Positions 12,824-26,100 of a stretch of DNA of 64,000 bases are shown here, one piece after another. Under the pieces are notes generated by a model that did no database searches, was not told the origin of the DNA, and saw only the letters and a program-made list of their open reading frames with translations. The stretch is from Sympetrum striolatum (lineage: Eukaryota > Arthropoda > Insecta > Odonata > Libellulidae), in NCBI GenBank assembly GCA_947579665.1, contig OX388344.1, positions 9,294,346 to 9,358,345 of the forward strand, read 5' to 3'. A program made the position numbers and the translations under genes. The first letter of the stretch is position 1. Every line of letters begins with the position of its first letter.

Positions 12824-13816
12824 TATTAATTGATTTCACATAATCATCATCAAGAGAGAAAACTTTTCACTAGCGTCATTTTTAGTTCTGTAAAAAGATT
12901 AAATTTCTTTGGATGTGTTCAGACCCTAAGCAAAACGCTGTTAGGCGAAAAGTAAGCGTTACACCTGCAGTAAAAGTATTGAAGAATGAATTTTACAGCC
13001 ACTAACATTCGACACCCCAAATCATCTTAACTAGTTCTGAGGACTGGCGCCAGAAATCTTCATTCCAAATAGTTGCACAACTTTAGGGCATTCTCTGGTG
13101 ACAATAAATATATGCAGCACCGCCAAATAGAGTTGTGTAATCTTGAAATGCCACAAAATAAAAAACTTACAGTTCCTGTCATTCACGGCCTAACTGTAAA
13201 ATTACCACACTGACTACGACGACTGGTCATAAACTATATGACGTCTTCTGCTACCACCTGATAATATGGTTTTTCTTCCTCATAGAGGACTCCACAAGAC
13301 AGTAAAAGAAGCAGAAGGATTTCAAATGAAAATCCTGGCTCTGCTGCAACATTCTTATTAACCTTGACCTTTAAGTTAACTAAACATTTATCTAGTAATG
13401 AAGACAGATTTTTTTTAATAGCTAAGGATTATCTCATTGGATTAGATATGGGAGAGTTAACCTAGATACAAGAATTAGAAAATGTTACCATCTCCCGTGG
13501 TCAAATATATTAATTATTTCATAATGCAAATGAATTTTTTCGGAGAATATTTCACTGAATTCACAAAAACGTAGAACCTTTTCACACCACCGTCATCCTG
13601 ATTCATGAAATCTCAATCAGGGTAACTCCTGCCCTCTAGTGTTCCAATTCATTATCTTGATATCGTCAGGCAATTATCTTCTGACTGGAGGATTGAAATC
13701 TAATTTTGTATAATAATAGGGAAGAACTGAAATACTGTGAGATGATGCACAGTACAGTATCTTTCAAGTTTGAACTGTATGGAAGTAATCATTTCCATGC
13801 ATCCTTACTTTAATCC
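12824..13816. promoter_or_regulatory. Shared divergent promoter region of pantothenate kinase and CHMP7
   Basis: The 993 bp separates the two start codons, which face away from each other, so both 5' UTRs and core promoters must lie here or overlap it. I see a CRE-like TGACGTC at 13239-13245, a GC palindrome CTGGCGCCAG at 13044-13053 and a CTCF-core-like GCCCTCTAGTGT at 13631-13642. No clear TATA box is placed for either gene, as is usual for housekeeping genes. The individual sites are weak single-motif matches; the promoter assignment itself rests on geometry. Confidence 0.6.
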
Positions 13817-14103
13817 ATGACAAGTACTTCTATCATGGAAAAGAACGCGAAGATAACTAAGGATTTATTGCCGGATTGTTGGAAGGATGACGTTCGAATG
13901 AATTCCTTGTTTGCTCCTTTTCGTAAAAGAAGTGCAAATCCTCAAGACTGGGACTCTAAATTAACTTTTTGGAAAACGCTCATAGAGAAGTGGTGCTCTT
14001 GGAACAATAAGCCCGTGATTACTGTCTCAGAAGTAACTTCAGTCTTTGAAAGAAATGGAAAAAGAGCGCTTTGTATTCCCGAGGTTGTCAGTGAAATTTT
14101 AAG
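13817..14103 (+). CDS. Chmp7: CHMP7 exon 1 (N-terminal winged helix)
   Basis: 95 codons plus AG, ending ATTTTAAG before donor GTATGA. The open frame runs on 38 codons into the intron, but residues after SEILR lose all similarity to the family. The NPQDWDSKLTFWKTLIEKWC segment is the diagnostic match. Confidence 0.87.
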
Positions 14104-17100
14104 GTATGATTTTTTCAATTTTTTTCATTCTTCTGATCCTAAATTATGGGAACCGTTCATCGTTAAAACTGTCCAGATTTTACAATGTTACGTTACTAAT
14201 GGATTAGCTTGTTAATGAACTAATTTCAAATGTTAAGGCACATCCTCGCGAGTTGAAACTCGTATGTTTTAAAGTTATTAACGTTCAGTAGTTAGAACGA
14301 CGTTAGAGTCTATAAATTACACCTACCACGTACGAGTATTCAAAAGTCAACAAACACTTCAGCCCATCGACAGATTTCGAGTGAGCCAGAAAATACTGAC
14401 ATTTTAAATCGAATATATTTAACTCGTATATATACTCGAACCTTTTCCTTTTGAAGATTTTCTGATGAAAAAAGGGAAGTCTCCAAATTATCAATAAAAA
14501 TGTCCTCTAATTAAGGTGAGAGGGGTGAACCCATTTCTGACCCATAAATTTGGTTATAACATATTCTGTTGGGGTGAAAATAATTTTGGTATAAGCAAAG
14601 GTTTTAGATCAAGTACGTCTTTTGAAAAAATAGGATCAACGCTTCTTTTGGATACAAGTATTCTATTAAACTGAGGGTTGGGATAAAAGTGAAGAGGTTG
14701 GCTATATCAAATGAGAAGAGCTGGGTATTGTGAGGGAGAGATACATCGCAATAAATCCGTTTCCCAAGAAAAATAAAGAATACTTTGGGAAAAGTAAGTT
14801 GAGCTGTAGAGAGCCAAAATGTAAATTGTGTGTTTCACTGATACATCAAACAAATATTTCTATAATGCCTATTTTTATGCTGGGAAAGACACTGATGGAA
14901 TAGGTCTGTCTGAGGAAGACATCGGAACCTTCACAATCGGTTGTGCATCTCTCCGAGCTAATCAATCAATCACATAGAAATATCACACCAGATAATTGGT
15001 TCACATCAGTTGAACTGGCGGAGAAATCAAGGATGAAAGGATTGACATATGTTGGGACAGTAAGAGAAAAATATAAAAGGGAAATGCCCAATGAGTTTGA
15101 GCCCACAAAGGGAAGAGCATTCGTTGTATGGATTTACGGCAAACATAACTCTAATTTGGGTGGAGTAGATTTATTTGATGAGTAGCAGCTACTATCTAGC
15201 CGAGGAACAACGAGATGGCCAATGGCAGTTTTTTTAAGGATTCTGGATGTTTCATTGGTTAATTCTCTTGTGCCTCCACAGTTACTAAAAGACAAGAAGG
15301 ATCTGAATGGATAAGATTTAATTTAATTTATGTCTATAGCTCAAACAGGATAACCCTCTAAGTTGCGCTCTAATATATAATAATAAAACAAAGAAAAAAT
15401 TAATCACTAAGCAATGAAACAAATTAACGCAGACATAAGGTTAAAAAGCCAAGTACAACATAGTAAAGTAAAATACATTAGAATATAAGGAAAAAACATT
15501 TTACAAGTGTTGTTAAAATCTATAAAAGCTTAGAAAAATGAAACATGCACAATGACCTTTTTAGCAAGATAACACTTGTATTACATAGGTCAATCTCTGG
15601 AGGGGCACTTATAATGTTATTCTCTATACTGAGCATCCTGGGAAAGGGAGAGTTTTATCAAATGCATAGCTGCGGAGCAAATGTGGCTGCAATTAAGTAG
15701 GAAAATGTTGAATGCTAGAACTCACATGCAGTTATGAGCCAATATACCTAGGCCAAAATCTCCACGTACCATTGGAAGAGGTAGAAAAAGTCAAAGGAAA
15801 ACTAAAGAAGCAGAAGACTCCGCCCTCCATACTAAAAACAAAAAAGGTCTATCTTTTGCTGCAAATGCAGACAACCAGTTTGCTTGAAATGCTAAAAAAA
15901 ATTTACAAGGACTGTGCTACTTTGGGGTAGGATATTTTTTACAATTTTGCACATCTGCTGATTCAATAAAAAATGCAATGAATAAAAACTCTTCAAGAAT
16001 CTTTTATCATTCATTAAACCAACTAATACTTAAAAGGCATTGCTTCAAAAAAATCCTACCTGATTCCCGATATGTGATGTTATTTTAAAAAATATGTTTA
16101 TTTCATTCATATTCATGACTATCGGGTTTCATCGCATTGCAACATCTTCATGTCTTGAAACACCTGAAGATGTTGCAATGCAATGAAACCCAGGTCGTGG
16201 TCTAAATTAGGGACAGTACTGTGGAAATTACAAAGTTGTTTTTATTCTGATAAGATGGAGAAGTTCCACAAAATAACGCTGGAAACCATCACTTTCATTG
16301 AGTTAATATTCACTGAAGACCTTGGTGGAATACAAAATCACCTATAAGTATTTTATGTCATGATTTTAACAAACATTGAAGAAGCATTTACTTTTTCTAA
16401 GTTTCTAGCTATTGTATTAAATAATAAAACTTTCAATTTTTCTTAACCTTTCTGTATCTTAATGTTGCTGCATATCTCTTGAATTTCTTTACCTTTTTTG
16501 TAATTTAATTTTGTTTAGCTGAGTTCTTTTTTGGTTCTTAACCTAAGTGTTTCTAAGTACCAAGGAAAAACGGACTGGAAAAATGTCTGACAGGGCCGGG
16601 AATCGAACCCAGGATATTCCTCTATCTGAGAGGCTGCCTTAACCATCTAGGCTACCCGACCAGAACATTTTAACAAGCCGTTTTGTAGAACTTTGTGTGC
16701 AAGGGCAAGATTAGTTTTGCCCGACTGTGCGGCATCCTCTACGGCCATGGCCTCATTGAGGCACCGGCAACACAATATGGTGTTAGGGAGAAACCCACCT
16801 TAAGGAATCACAAGGTTAAGGCAGCCTCCCGGATAGAGGAAGATCCAGGGTTCAATTCCCGGCCCTGTCAGGCTTTTTTCAAGTCTGTTTTTCCTTGGGA
16901 TTTTTCCTGGGTGCCCTTATGTGCAAAGTACCTTTAACCCTATCCTTGTCTCTAAGTAGTTTGCATGTTATTTTACCATTCCCTTCTCATAGGCGTTTTT
17001 ATACACCACATATAAGTAACAAATAAATTGTTTTTATTTAATCCACCATCAATTGAATCATATTAGTAAATAATAATAAAAACTAATGTTATTTGATATT

Positions 17101-20100
17101 GAAAAGGAAAAATTTTGTTGTGGATATAAAAAAGGTAAGTGAAACTTAAGAAATAATATCCACAGCTGTAACACGGTCTCAAAGAAGGAAGGTGTGAAAA
17201 ACTGGTGCAAATCTACTGATAAAATAACCAAAAATATTTAAAAGAGATTCCTTTATCGTAAGCTAGAACATAAAAGTACTACATTGCATAATACATGAAT
17301 GACTACCTTTTAACAAGCCTATACTCCTCTGGCTGGAAAAGTATCGTATCATTCCTCCACTGATATAAGACTTTGTTTAATTCTAATAGTTGGTTTATTT
17401 ATCTATGTATTTTTGTTGCACAATGCATAAGCAGTTAGTCCAACAATTTATGGACAATGAGTTAACATAAACATCTAAAGAAGTTGATAACTTGCTTACA
17501 TTTGTGTAAAGAATATGCCCTCTTAAGAATGTTATCACCAAGAAGAAACTATAAAAATATGCTTACTTAAAAGGTCACCACAATTTTTATAATTAAGGGT
17601 TATTATCAGTTCTATAAAGGTAAAGCACTGAATGTATTTAGACTAATATCAGGAGGTATAGCTGTGCATCTTCGAGTTGGGGGCAATTGTGAAATTATTT
17701 TGAAGTAACTATAAGGACATGAGTGGAAAACGGTTTCACAAGTCTGTCAAAAGTTTATATTCCAGAGCAAGCACTAATTCATACGATGACTGACATCCAC
17801 ACTACTTGAAAGAAAGGTTCCAACTGTTCACTGCTATCTTATCTCAACAAGTAGCACAGTTTAGAATAATAACCACCAGTCTGCAGGACCTCCCTTTTGG
17901 GAGGGGTGTCTATATTTACACTAGTGTCGGTTTTCACACCATTTCCCATACTTGATTATAGATTTTGCCTCGAATTACGAGGACTTTGATAAGATACTGA
18001 AATTCTCTCTGAAAATTATTGTTGTTGATAATGATTCCCATTTAACTAAGCTAATACGAGTGATAAATGTTTCTCCGTTGTACAAATAATACTTATTTAT
18101 TTACTATTATGTATCTCTTTTCTCCCTTTTGAGAATCAACATGCTCTTCAATTTTTCTACACTAAGATTTCTGACGACGGTTTGCTGAATCTCGTTACCC
18201 AGAAGATGTAAAAAAGCAAATTTTCACGTTATTTAAAGTCTATGCTCCTTGAATCTGTAGGTCCTTGCTTCTATCCACAGCGGGATGTATAAGTTCCATG
18301 AAATACACATATAAAGTTCGTTAAAATCATTTTCTGCCTCTATTTCAATGGTAAGATAACATAAAAAATCACAAAACTGGCTCAAGACTAGATTTTTAAG
18401 AATTGAATTCAATGAAAATTGATATCCTTTTTTCGAATTTATTCTTTACATTTATTATAATATGGTTTGCCAAAAGGATACTGAAAACTAAGTGGTCAGA
18501 CAGAATAACAAATGCAGAAGTTTGGAGAAGAATTGGAAGCAGCCTATTGAATGAGGTGAAAGCAAGAAAGTGGAAATACGCCTGACATGTGCAAAGGGAG
18601 TGAATAGTGACAGCGCTGGAAGGATGGACTAAGATATAGACCAAGGATGGAATGGTTTGACAATTTAAGGAACTGGACTGACATTAACAAATATGAGGAA
18701 AAGGAAAGCAAGTAGATGAGACAAGTGGAGATCTATGAGAGCAAACCTCTTGATAGGAGAAACCACCAATTGACGATGTTTATTATAAATTTCAGCAACA
18801 AATCCTGAGGAATTTGGTAAGATTAAAATGTTTTGATAACCTGCCCCATAGAGCAAAGCTAATATGAGAGATGCTAGATTTTCTTCTATAAAAAGAGAAC
18901 AAATTATTCTAATTACATTTTCCCTATCAAAGGGCTCTTCAGTTAGTCAACAATAATTTACAGATTGAATATGTAGCATATGGTTTGGGTATCCGAGCTG
19001 ATGTAAACTTAAGATGTAGTGTTACTAATTGCGTAAATATTGCGAAGTAACATGGCTCGACCCACTATTCTTGGCTAATAGTAGAAAAATACTGAAAGAA
19101 GTTAACCAGTTTGAAAGACTTTTTATTTGATTGACAAGCTTTTCCTCTCACAGCATGCATGAGCACACTTGGCCAAAATTAATGCACCACCCGCATCGTT
19201 AGGATTGCTAGGGAGGTGGTGCGTTAATTTTGGCCAGGACTGTACCACAAATGTACGTCAATCTCCCTCCTATAGGCTAGAGCCGGCCTGCTGTAGGCTA
19301 GAATTGCAAATAGGTTTTTCACAAGAATGAATTTTTTTGGTAATTGAATCTTTGCATAGTTATTACTAAATGATTCAGTTTCGTGCTCCTGTTAGTCGTT
19401 TTTCGATATTTTTCAAAATGTTACTGGCCATCTATCTTTAGATATTTTCACTGAAAAGGAGTCTTGGATTTTTTGGAGAACTTTTCACTCCCATGTAGAA
19501 GATTTTGAAAGAAACTTTTGGAAAAAACAATGCAATGATCTTTTACAACTTATAATATTTTAAATTTTCTTATTATCATTTTATAGCCAATTTTCAAGAT
19601 AAAGTAAGGGTAGGTAATAAGAAAATGGTGATTTTAATAACCAGTCTCTAATACTTAGTCATTGCTTAAGGCTTCTGAATATAGATCATGAAGACACTGT
19701 TTCAAATTTATTTGCTACCCTAGGATTGTGGTGGATATTTCATAAGTGTGGCGTGGTTTGGCTAAGTGTCATGGATCCTTCAGTGCATTATTATTTGAAT
19801 ATTATTATTAAGCACACTCTACCCAATAAATGGTTTTGATCATTTAAGGAATGGCGAGGGGTGCAGACTGTCTGATTTTGAGAGCGAACGCACGGAGTCG
19901 TGGTCTGATTGGGCTGTGGAGATGATGCTGAAGAAGCCTTTCCAATGGGCTGCTGCTCGCCTCTTGACAATCGACCAAGTGTCTGCAGAGGAGCCGATTG
20001 TGCTGCTCTCCATCCTCAAGGTGAGCATTCTGTCAAATAAATATATATGAGTTTCTGCAGATGAATAGACACGATGGCACCAGTACTCGATTCTTCAAAT

Positions 20101-23100
20101 TGGCTTCCATATCCATAGGCTCTTGCCTTCTTTGTTGGCATCGTCCACGTCCTCATACTGCCATTTAAAGTTTCACTACCATAGGTCAGGACAGGTAGAA
20201 TGCATTGGTTGAAGACCTTCCTCTTCAAAGCCATTGGCATTCTGGACTTCAGAATGTGCAAGTTCCTACAAAATGCACTCCAGCCAAGTTTCATTCTCGT
20301 GTTTACTTCATTCATCCCGTTTTTCTCTCCTGATGATACAAGTTGTCCCAGGTATGTGTATTCCGAGCAAACATTCAGAGGTTTTCCTTTAATTTTGACT
20401 GGTTCTTGCGCTGCAAAAGAATTATACATAACCTTAGTTTTTGTTAGATTTATCCTGAGTCCTATCTTCTGTCCCACTGTGTTTAGCTCTTCATGTCTTG
20501 AAGTTAGATCTTCTGCGTTGACTGCAAAGAGAACTATATCATCTGCAAAACGGAGGTGACTGATGTACTCCCCATGTGCTCTTAAGCCCTTCTCTTCCCA
20601 ATCAAGGGCTTTAAAAACTTCTTCCAAAACAACTGTAAATAAGATGGGAGATCGTCACCTTTTCGAAAGATCTTCTCAATTTGGAATTCATCAGTCTCTT
20701 CATGCAGCATTACAGAAGCTGTGGCATTCTCATAGACACTGCACAAGAGATGTATGTACTCAGAATCTATCCCTTGATTCTTCAGAGCTTTCAGAGTGGA
20801 GGAGGTACTTACTGAGTCGAAGGCCTGTTCGTAATCCACAAAGCAAAGGACGAGTGTCATCTCGTACTCATTTGTTCTGTTAATAATTTCCTGTAGTGTG
20901 TGGAGGTGGTCCATAGTGCTGAAGCCTTTCCGGAATCCTACTTGTTCTCTAGACTGGGCTGAAGACAGGGTCGTCTTACTTCAGCTATTATCCTCATGAA
21001 TGTTTTATAGACAACTGGAAGGATGCTAATGGGGCAATAGTTCTTCAAATCTCCTTTGCTTCCTATCTTGTGCAGAAGGGCAACGCTTGCGTGGTTCCAT
21101 TCCTTGTTTTAGACAATTACTGACTAATTGTGCTAAAAAATTAGCAATCACTGTTCCACCTGCTTTCAGATACTCCGCCAACATCCCATCTGCTTAATCG
21201 CCGCCATTACCTCTTCTGAGAGAATTGAGGGGGAATTTTGTGAGTTATGGATTTCCTCTTGGTTTTCCTCTTCGGCATTTCCCATCTTCATGTATTGGTT
21301 GCCTAAGTATTCTGCTACAGTCCTCAATAATGCTGGTCTTGTATATGTTGTTGTGCCATCTCCTTTCTGTATTGCTAAAATCTGTTTCTTACCTATTGCT
21401 AGGCATCGTCTGGCCCTCTTATTATTTTCTATGGCCTCTTGGATGACCTGTTCTGAGTAACTCTCATTTATCTTTAGTGTGAGATTACAAATTCTGTCTG
21501 ATACACCTTTGATTTTTACAACGTTATCCTTCCATCTCTTGTTGATCAAGAATCCAACGCCTCCATTTCTTCCATCCTTGGTACCCCTGTAAAAGAATAA
21601 ATGTCGTTCCTTCGGTGTAAGTAGCTCTTCTGATTTTCTTCTGACTTTGCTGGTGCCAATGACATCCTATTTTATCTTCTCTGATTCCGCTCTGATATTC
21701 CCCCTTTGAAATATATGGTAGAATACAAATGGTGCCCCAATGGTGTCGAACCAAAATTCATAAAAGATAAACTGTTTTTAAGAAGCATTCATTAATTCTG
21801 TTAACATGCATGGTCATAGTCATTTTCAACTTCTCGGTAAATGAAACATAAAAAATGGAAATTTCCGCTTTAAATTCCAAATGGAAGTGCCACCTGGTCT
21901 TGAACCCAGGACTTTTTAGAAGATGATCGAAAATCCCAACAATGCACCCTTATGGACAAAATTGTTACTGTGGGGCCTTCTGGTATCGAACCCATGACAC
22001 TGAGGTTCAAAATCCATAAGGATACATTGAGGAGATTTTCGAAACATTTTCTGAGGCACTTCCCAGCAAATTAGAGAGTTGAAATTCAAGGAATCACTGG
22101 AAACTGTGCATATCCGACAAAAATTAAAAAGACATCTTCATAGGCTATCCTTGGTTTGACACTAGGTCAGGGCAAATATTCTCCTATTTTAAATGCATTT
22201 GGCGATTTTTAAGATTATTTTTTAATCCCTTCCCGATAAGATGGAAATTTGAATCTCTGCATGCAGATAGAGATCATTGATATATTTTATGTATGCTGTT
22301 TAACCTTTCACTGATGGTCCTTGGTTCGATTCCAGTGAGTTATTTACATTCTTCAATGCATTTCTAATGGGGATAACAGAATCCTATTTTAGGTCCTTCC
22401 CGGTATGATATCGGCTTCAAACTTTGCATTAAGTAAGATTAATTGTAACCAAAGTATAATGTGTATTCACATCTGCCGATAGGTCCTGAGTTGTAAATAT
22501 TGCTTGTTATTGTTGCTTAATTCAGCAGTCGTCTAGCACCATGTGGTGAACTTTGGCGATGTTTTTGTCCGTAATTGCAGTTTTTGGACATTCTGAACGT
22601 TCATCGTCTCCCAAGCTCTTACGGCCACGTTTAAATTACGCTGCCCAAAATTTCACTGTGGTAAATGATGGTACAGAGTCCCCATAAACAGAATCTAACT
22701 CATCTTTGATTTGGGTAGGCGTATCGCCTTTCAAAAGCAAATATTTAATGACAGCTTGATACTCGATTTTGTCCATTTTCACGAAAACAGTCGCATCAAC
22801 TCACTTAAACGACTGTTACATTACAACTGCACGTCCAAAATGGCTGAAACTTTGGTGAGTAACTGTCAACAGATGAACAAAGAAATGCACTAGCTTTTAT
22901 TTACGAGTGCTGCCATCTTCACGTTGAGGTCGGAAACTTTTCAGACCACCCTCGTATACTTACAGCTTATTGGAAATAAGTTTTACTTTGATGAATTCCT
23001 TCGAGCCATAACGACTCCCATTATACCCCTAACTTTCCTTGTGAGAACATACCAAACGACCTGAAATCGAACCCAAGACACTTTTAAATATATCTGATTT

Positions 23101-26100
23101 GTAAATATTTCTTATGTCATACTGGATTACTGTTTTCTATATGCTTGGGAAGTGCTTCAAATATAAGTGTGAAGTAGTCCATTTTCCTTATGGGTGAATT
23201 TGTTTAAAACAAATTTGCGCAAAACATCAAGTGAAGCAGCATGTATATATCCTTTTTTCGTGAATGTCTTATCTCAGCCAATTGTTCCACTGTTGACGGA
23301 TGTTATCTTTGAAAGGCTTATCGAGGGACACATCTAACGGCTGGAGAACAGATATTAACCCCCCACGTATAACGGCAATTTTGGTGTTACTTCTTTGCAG
23401 GTTTTTTTTTAATCTTAGCTGTCAGATGTGATCTAAACATGTCCCACACCAAAAGACCGTGCTCTTTACGAAGGCTTCTTCCAAACCATTTTGATCCACT
23501 ACGTTACACCATTTTTATCCATCCACCTTTTTGGGTGGACATGAGCAAACAAGAAAGTAGTGGAAAGTTAATTTTGAGCATTAATTTTCTTTTGAAAATA
23601 TCCATTGGTTTTAGCTTTGTTCCTTCAGCCATAGAGGAGAGTACAACAGTAAAATTTGTTTTTCGTGCCGTGTACTATTTAACAAAACAGTTTTCACTCC
23701 TTTTATATCTACAGTTCTTTTGCCAAGCATATCAAAATTTACTTGACTTTCATCCATATTCCCAATGCGTGATAAAGGGACATTGTGTTGTTTTCTTTGC
23801 CCAATAACAAAACTATGAAAACTTGTAATCTTTTCATCTAGGTCTTCTGGTTACTTTTGGGCTATTCTTGTCTTTTTATGCAAAACTAGACCTTTCCTAT
23901 TCATGAATCTGCAGCACCAACTTGCTGATCCCTTTTTCAAAGTCAGGGTGAGCTATAGCCCAATTATGGGTATAAATGCATGTGGAATTTCTACTTACAG
24001 CTTAGCCATTTTGATGGTTTTTCAGTATCCATTTTGACACATGATCTTCGAGAGTTTTCCATGCACAAATTCCCATTCTAATGGCACATTTTTTTCCTAT
24101 GCATTCCCTTTAAAGACGCTTCCTTCTTTTTTCACTGATGCCAAATTCTCTAGCAGCTGCAAAATTATTTGAGCTCTTAGCAAATTCTACAACTTTTAGT
24201 TTGAATCCACTGTCAAACTTCTGTCTTTTTTCAGGGGCTCCCATGGTGAAATTTTCTGCTGTTGTTTAAACTGATTCAGAAAGTGATACCGGCTGCATAT
24301 GTTGGTGGCACCACTGGCTCACCAATAATTAGTTTGCAGGGATTTGCATCTATATTTTCGGACACAATTTTTTTCATGATGAAATTGATTTTATGTGATA
24401 TCTACATTAATTAGACTTGCCGAAAATTAGTTACGGTAAGAAATAATTGTGGTGAGTTGCAAGAGTTTGTGTACAACAAGTGTTAAGTGGGCGGTTTCAC
24501 TTATTTACCCCTTAGTAGTAAAGGGTTAAATTTTATGTTCATCATATAAGTCGACCCCTGGTTTTTGAGAGATTATTTTAGGCATCAGTGGTCGACTGAT
24601 ACGACTGCATTTACGGTATTTCTTCATTGACAATGATGCCCTAAAAACGTTCCAAAATTCCTGTGTTTATCTTAATGGAGTGTAAGTTAAACAGACTTGC
24701 ATCGATGTTGATATCAAGATGGAAAAGATAGAGCACATTTCAATATGAAATCTATGACTTTTTTGTACGTGCAGAGTGAGAGTGGTCTTCAGAAAGGGGT
24801 TCTAAATTGGTAATTAATGTCGTCCTAATGTATTTCTTTTGACATTTTTGCCTTACTATTCTTAAATAGAACCATCATGAATTTCTTCATCTCCAAAATG
24901 GTTACCATTGATTCAGCATTATGACCTTACAGATTTAGTTGGTATAACAATTCCTATGGTAAAACATGGTTTTTGTTGGAATCATGTCTACCAGAGAGGC
25001 CTGTTTTGTTTCAAGCATAAATTTTTATCTGACATGTTTAATTTCGATATTTTGAAAAGGAATATCTATTTCCATTCCATGCCTCAAATTTATGCGCAAT
25101 TCAATAAGAATATGTCTTCAACAACAAAATAATTCCATCAAAAATCATCTTAGAAACTGCTGTAGATCAGTTATACCCTTAAGATATCTAACTCCTTAAT
25201 TGCTGTTTATAGACAGTAATACGGGTGGCATGAAGGTGAAAAGGATGTTTTACAGTTGATATAGAGACTATCTCATAGTCGATGTTCTCCTGTTTCTTGC
25301 AGTGTATGTCAGAGAAAATGCTGGCGGCACGCACATCGCAATTGGTGGATGTGGAGGAACTGCAGCGAGAAGAGGAGAACGCAAGTTTGGTATTGGTATA
25401 TCTGCGGCGTCGTGGCCTGGCTGCCTTTGCCAAGTGCGGCCAGAAGACGGTGGTGAAATTGGGCTCAGATGGCAGAATAGGGGAAAGCGAAAGGGCAGCT
25501 TATATGTTGGGCGAGGATGAGAAGAGGGTGCGGGAGAGCGTGGAGCGGATGGAGGAAGAGAAGCAGAGGCTAAACGGCGAGGCCAAGGAGTACTTGCGCA
25601 AGGGAATGCGGCATCTGGTGAGCTTCCTCATTTTATAAATGCGCTGCTATTCTTCGCACCATAAAGTCGTAATGTGGTGACTAATCTTGAGTATTGGAAA
25701 CTGTTTGCATGTTTCCAAATATACACTCTTAAAGTGATCATCACGGAAACAGAAAATGAATTCCTCTCGATTTTTCAACCAGGTAGTGAAATGGAGACAT
25801 TTCAGCTGTATCTCTGCTAACTACTGATTGGTGCAATTTCGTCAGATCCTAAGCTGGAACCAATTACATCCAAGATTTGTTTATGGTTGATTAAACACAC
25901 TTAGGTAGATAATATCTCTGCATTACTTGATAAGGAAACTAGACTTTTTATGTTCTACAAGATGTTTTTATTTCAACTGGTTTTGGCCAGCGATGGCTAT
26001 CATCAGGTAGGTATTAACAAAAGTACTGCATAATTAAAGGGAGAAGAGGGGTCGATGTGATTGGATGCGAGAGAGGATTCTCATCCCATAATTAAAATAT

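Noticed and set aside
16695..16937. 80-codon open frame
   Set aside because: Crosses the inverted SINE copy; its sequence is fully explained by the repeat.
19440..19560. ESWIFW-containing stretch as the missing CHMP7 exon
   Set aside because: Similar to human SSWISW only over six residues; the available acceptor gives the wrong phase and no donor follows before a stop.
20200..20883. Plus-strand open frames of 119 and 106 codons
   Set aside because: Antisense shadows of the RTE reverse transcriptase on the minus strand.
24908..25132. Candidate for the missing CHMP7 middle exon
   Set aside because: Its frame begins after a stop, no acceptor gives the required phase, and the peptide lacks the expected tryptophan pattern.
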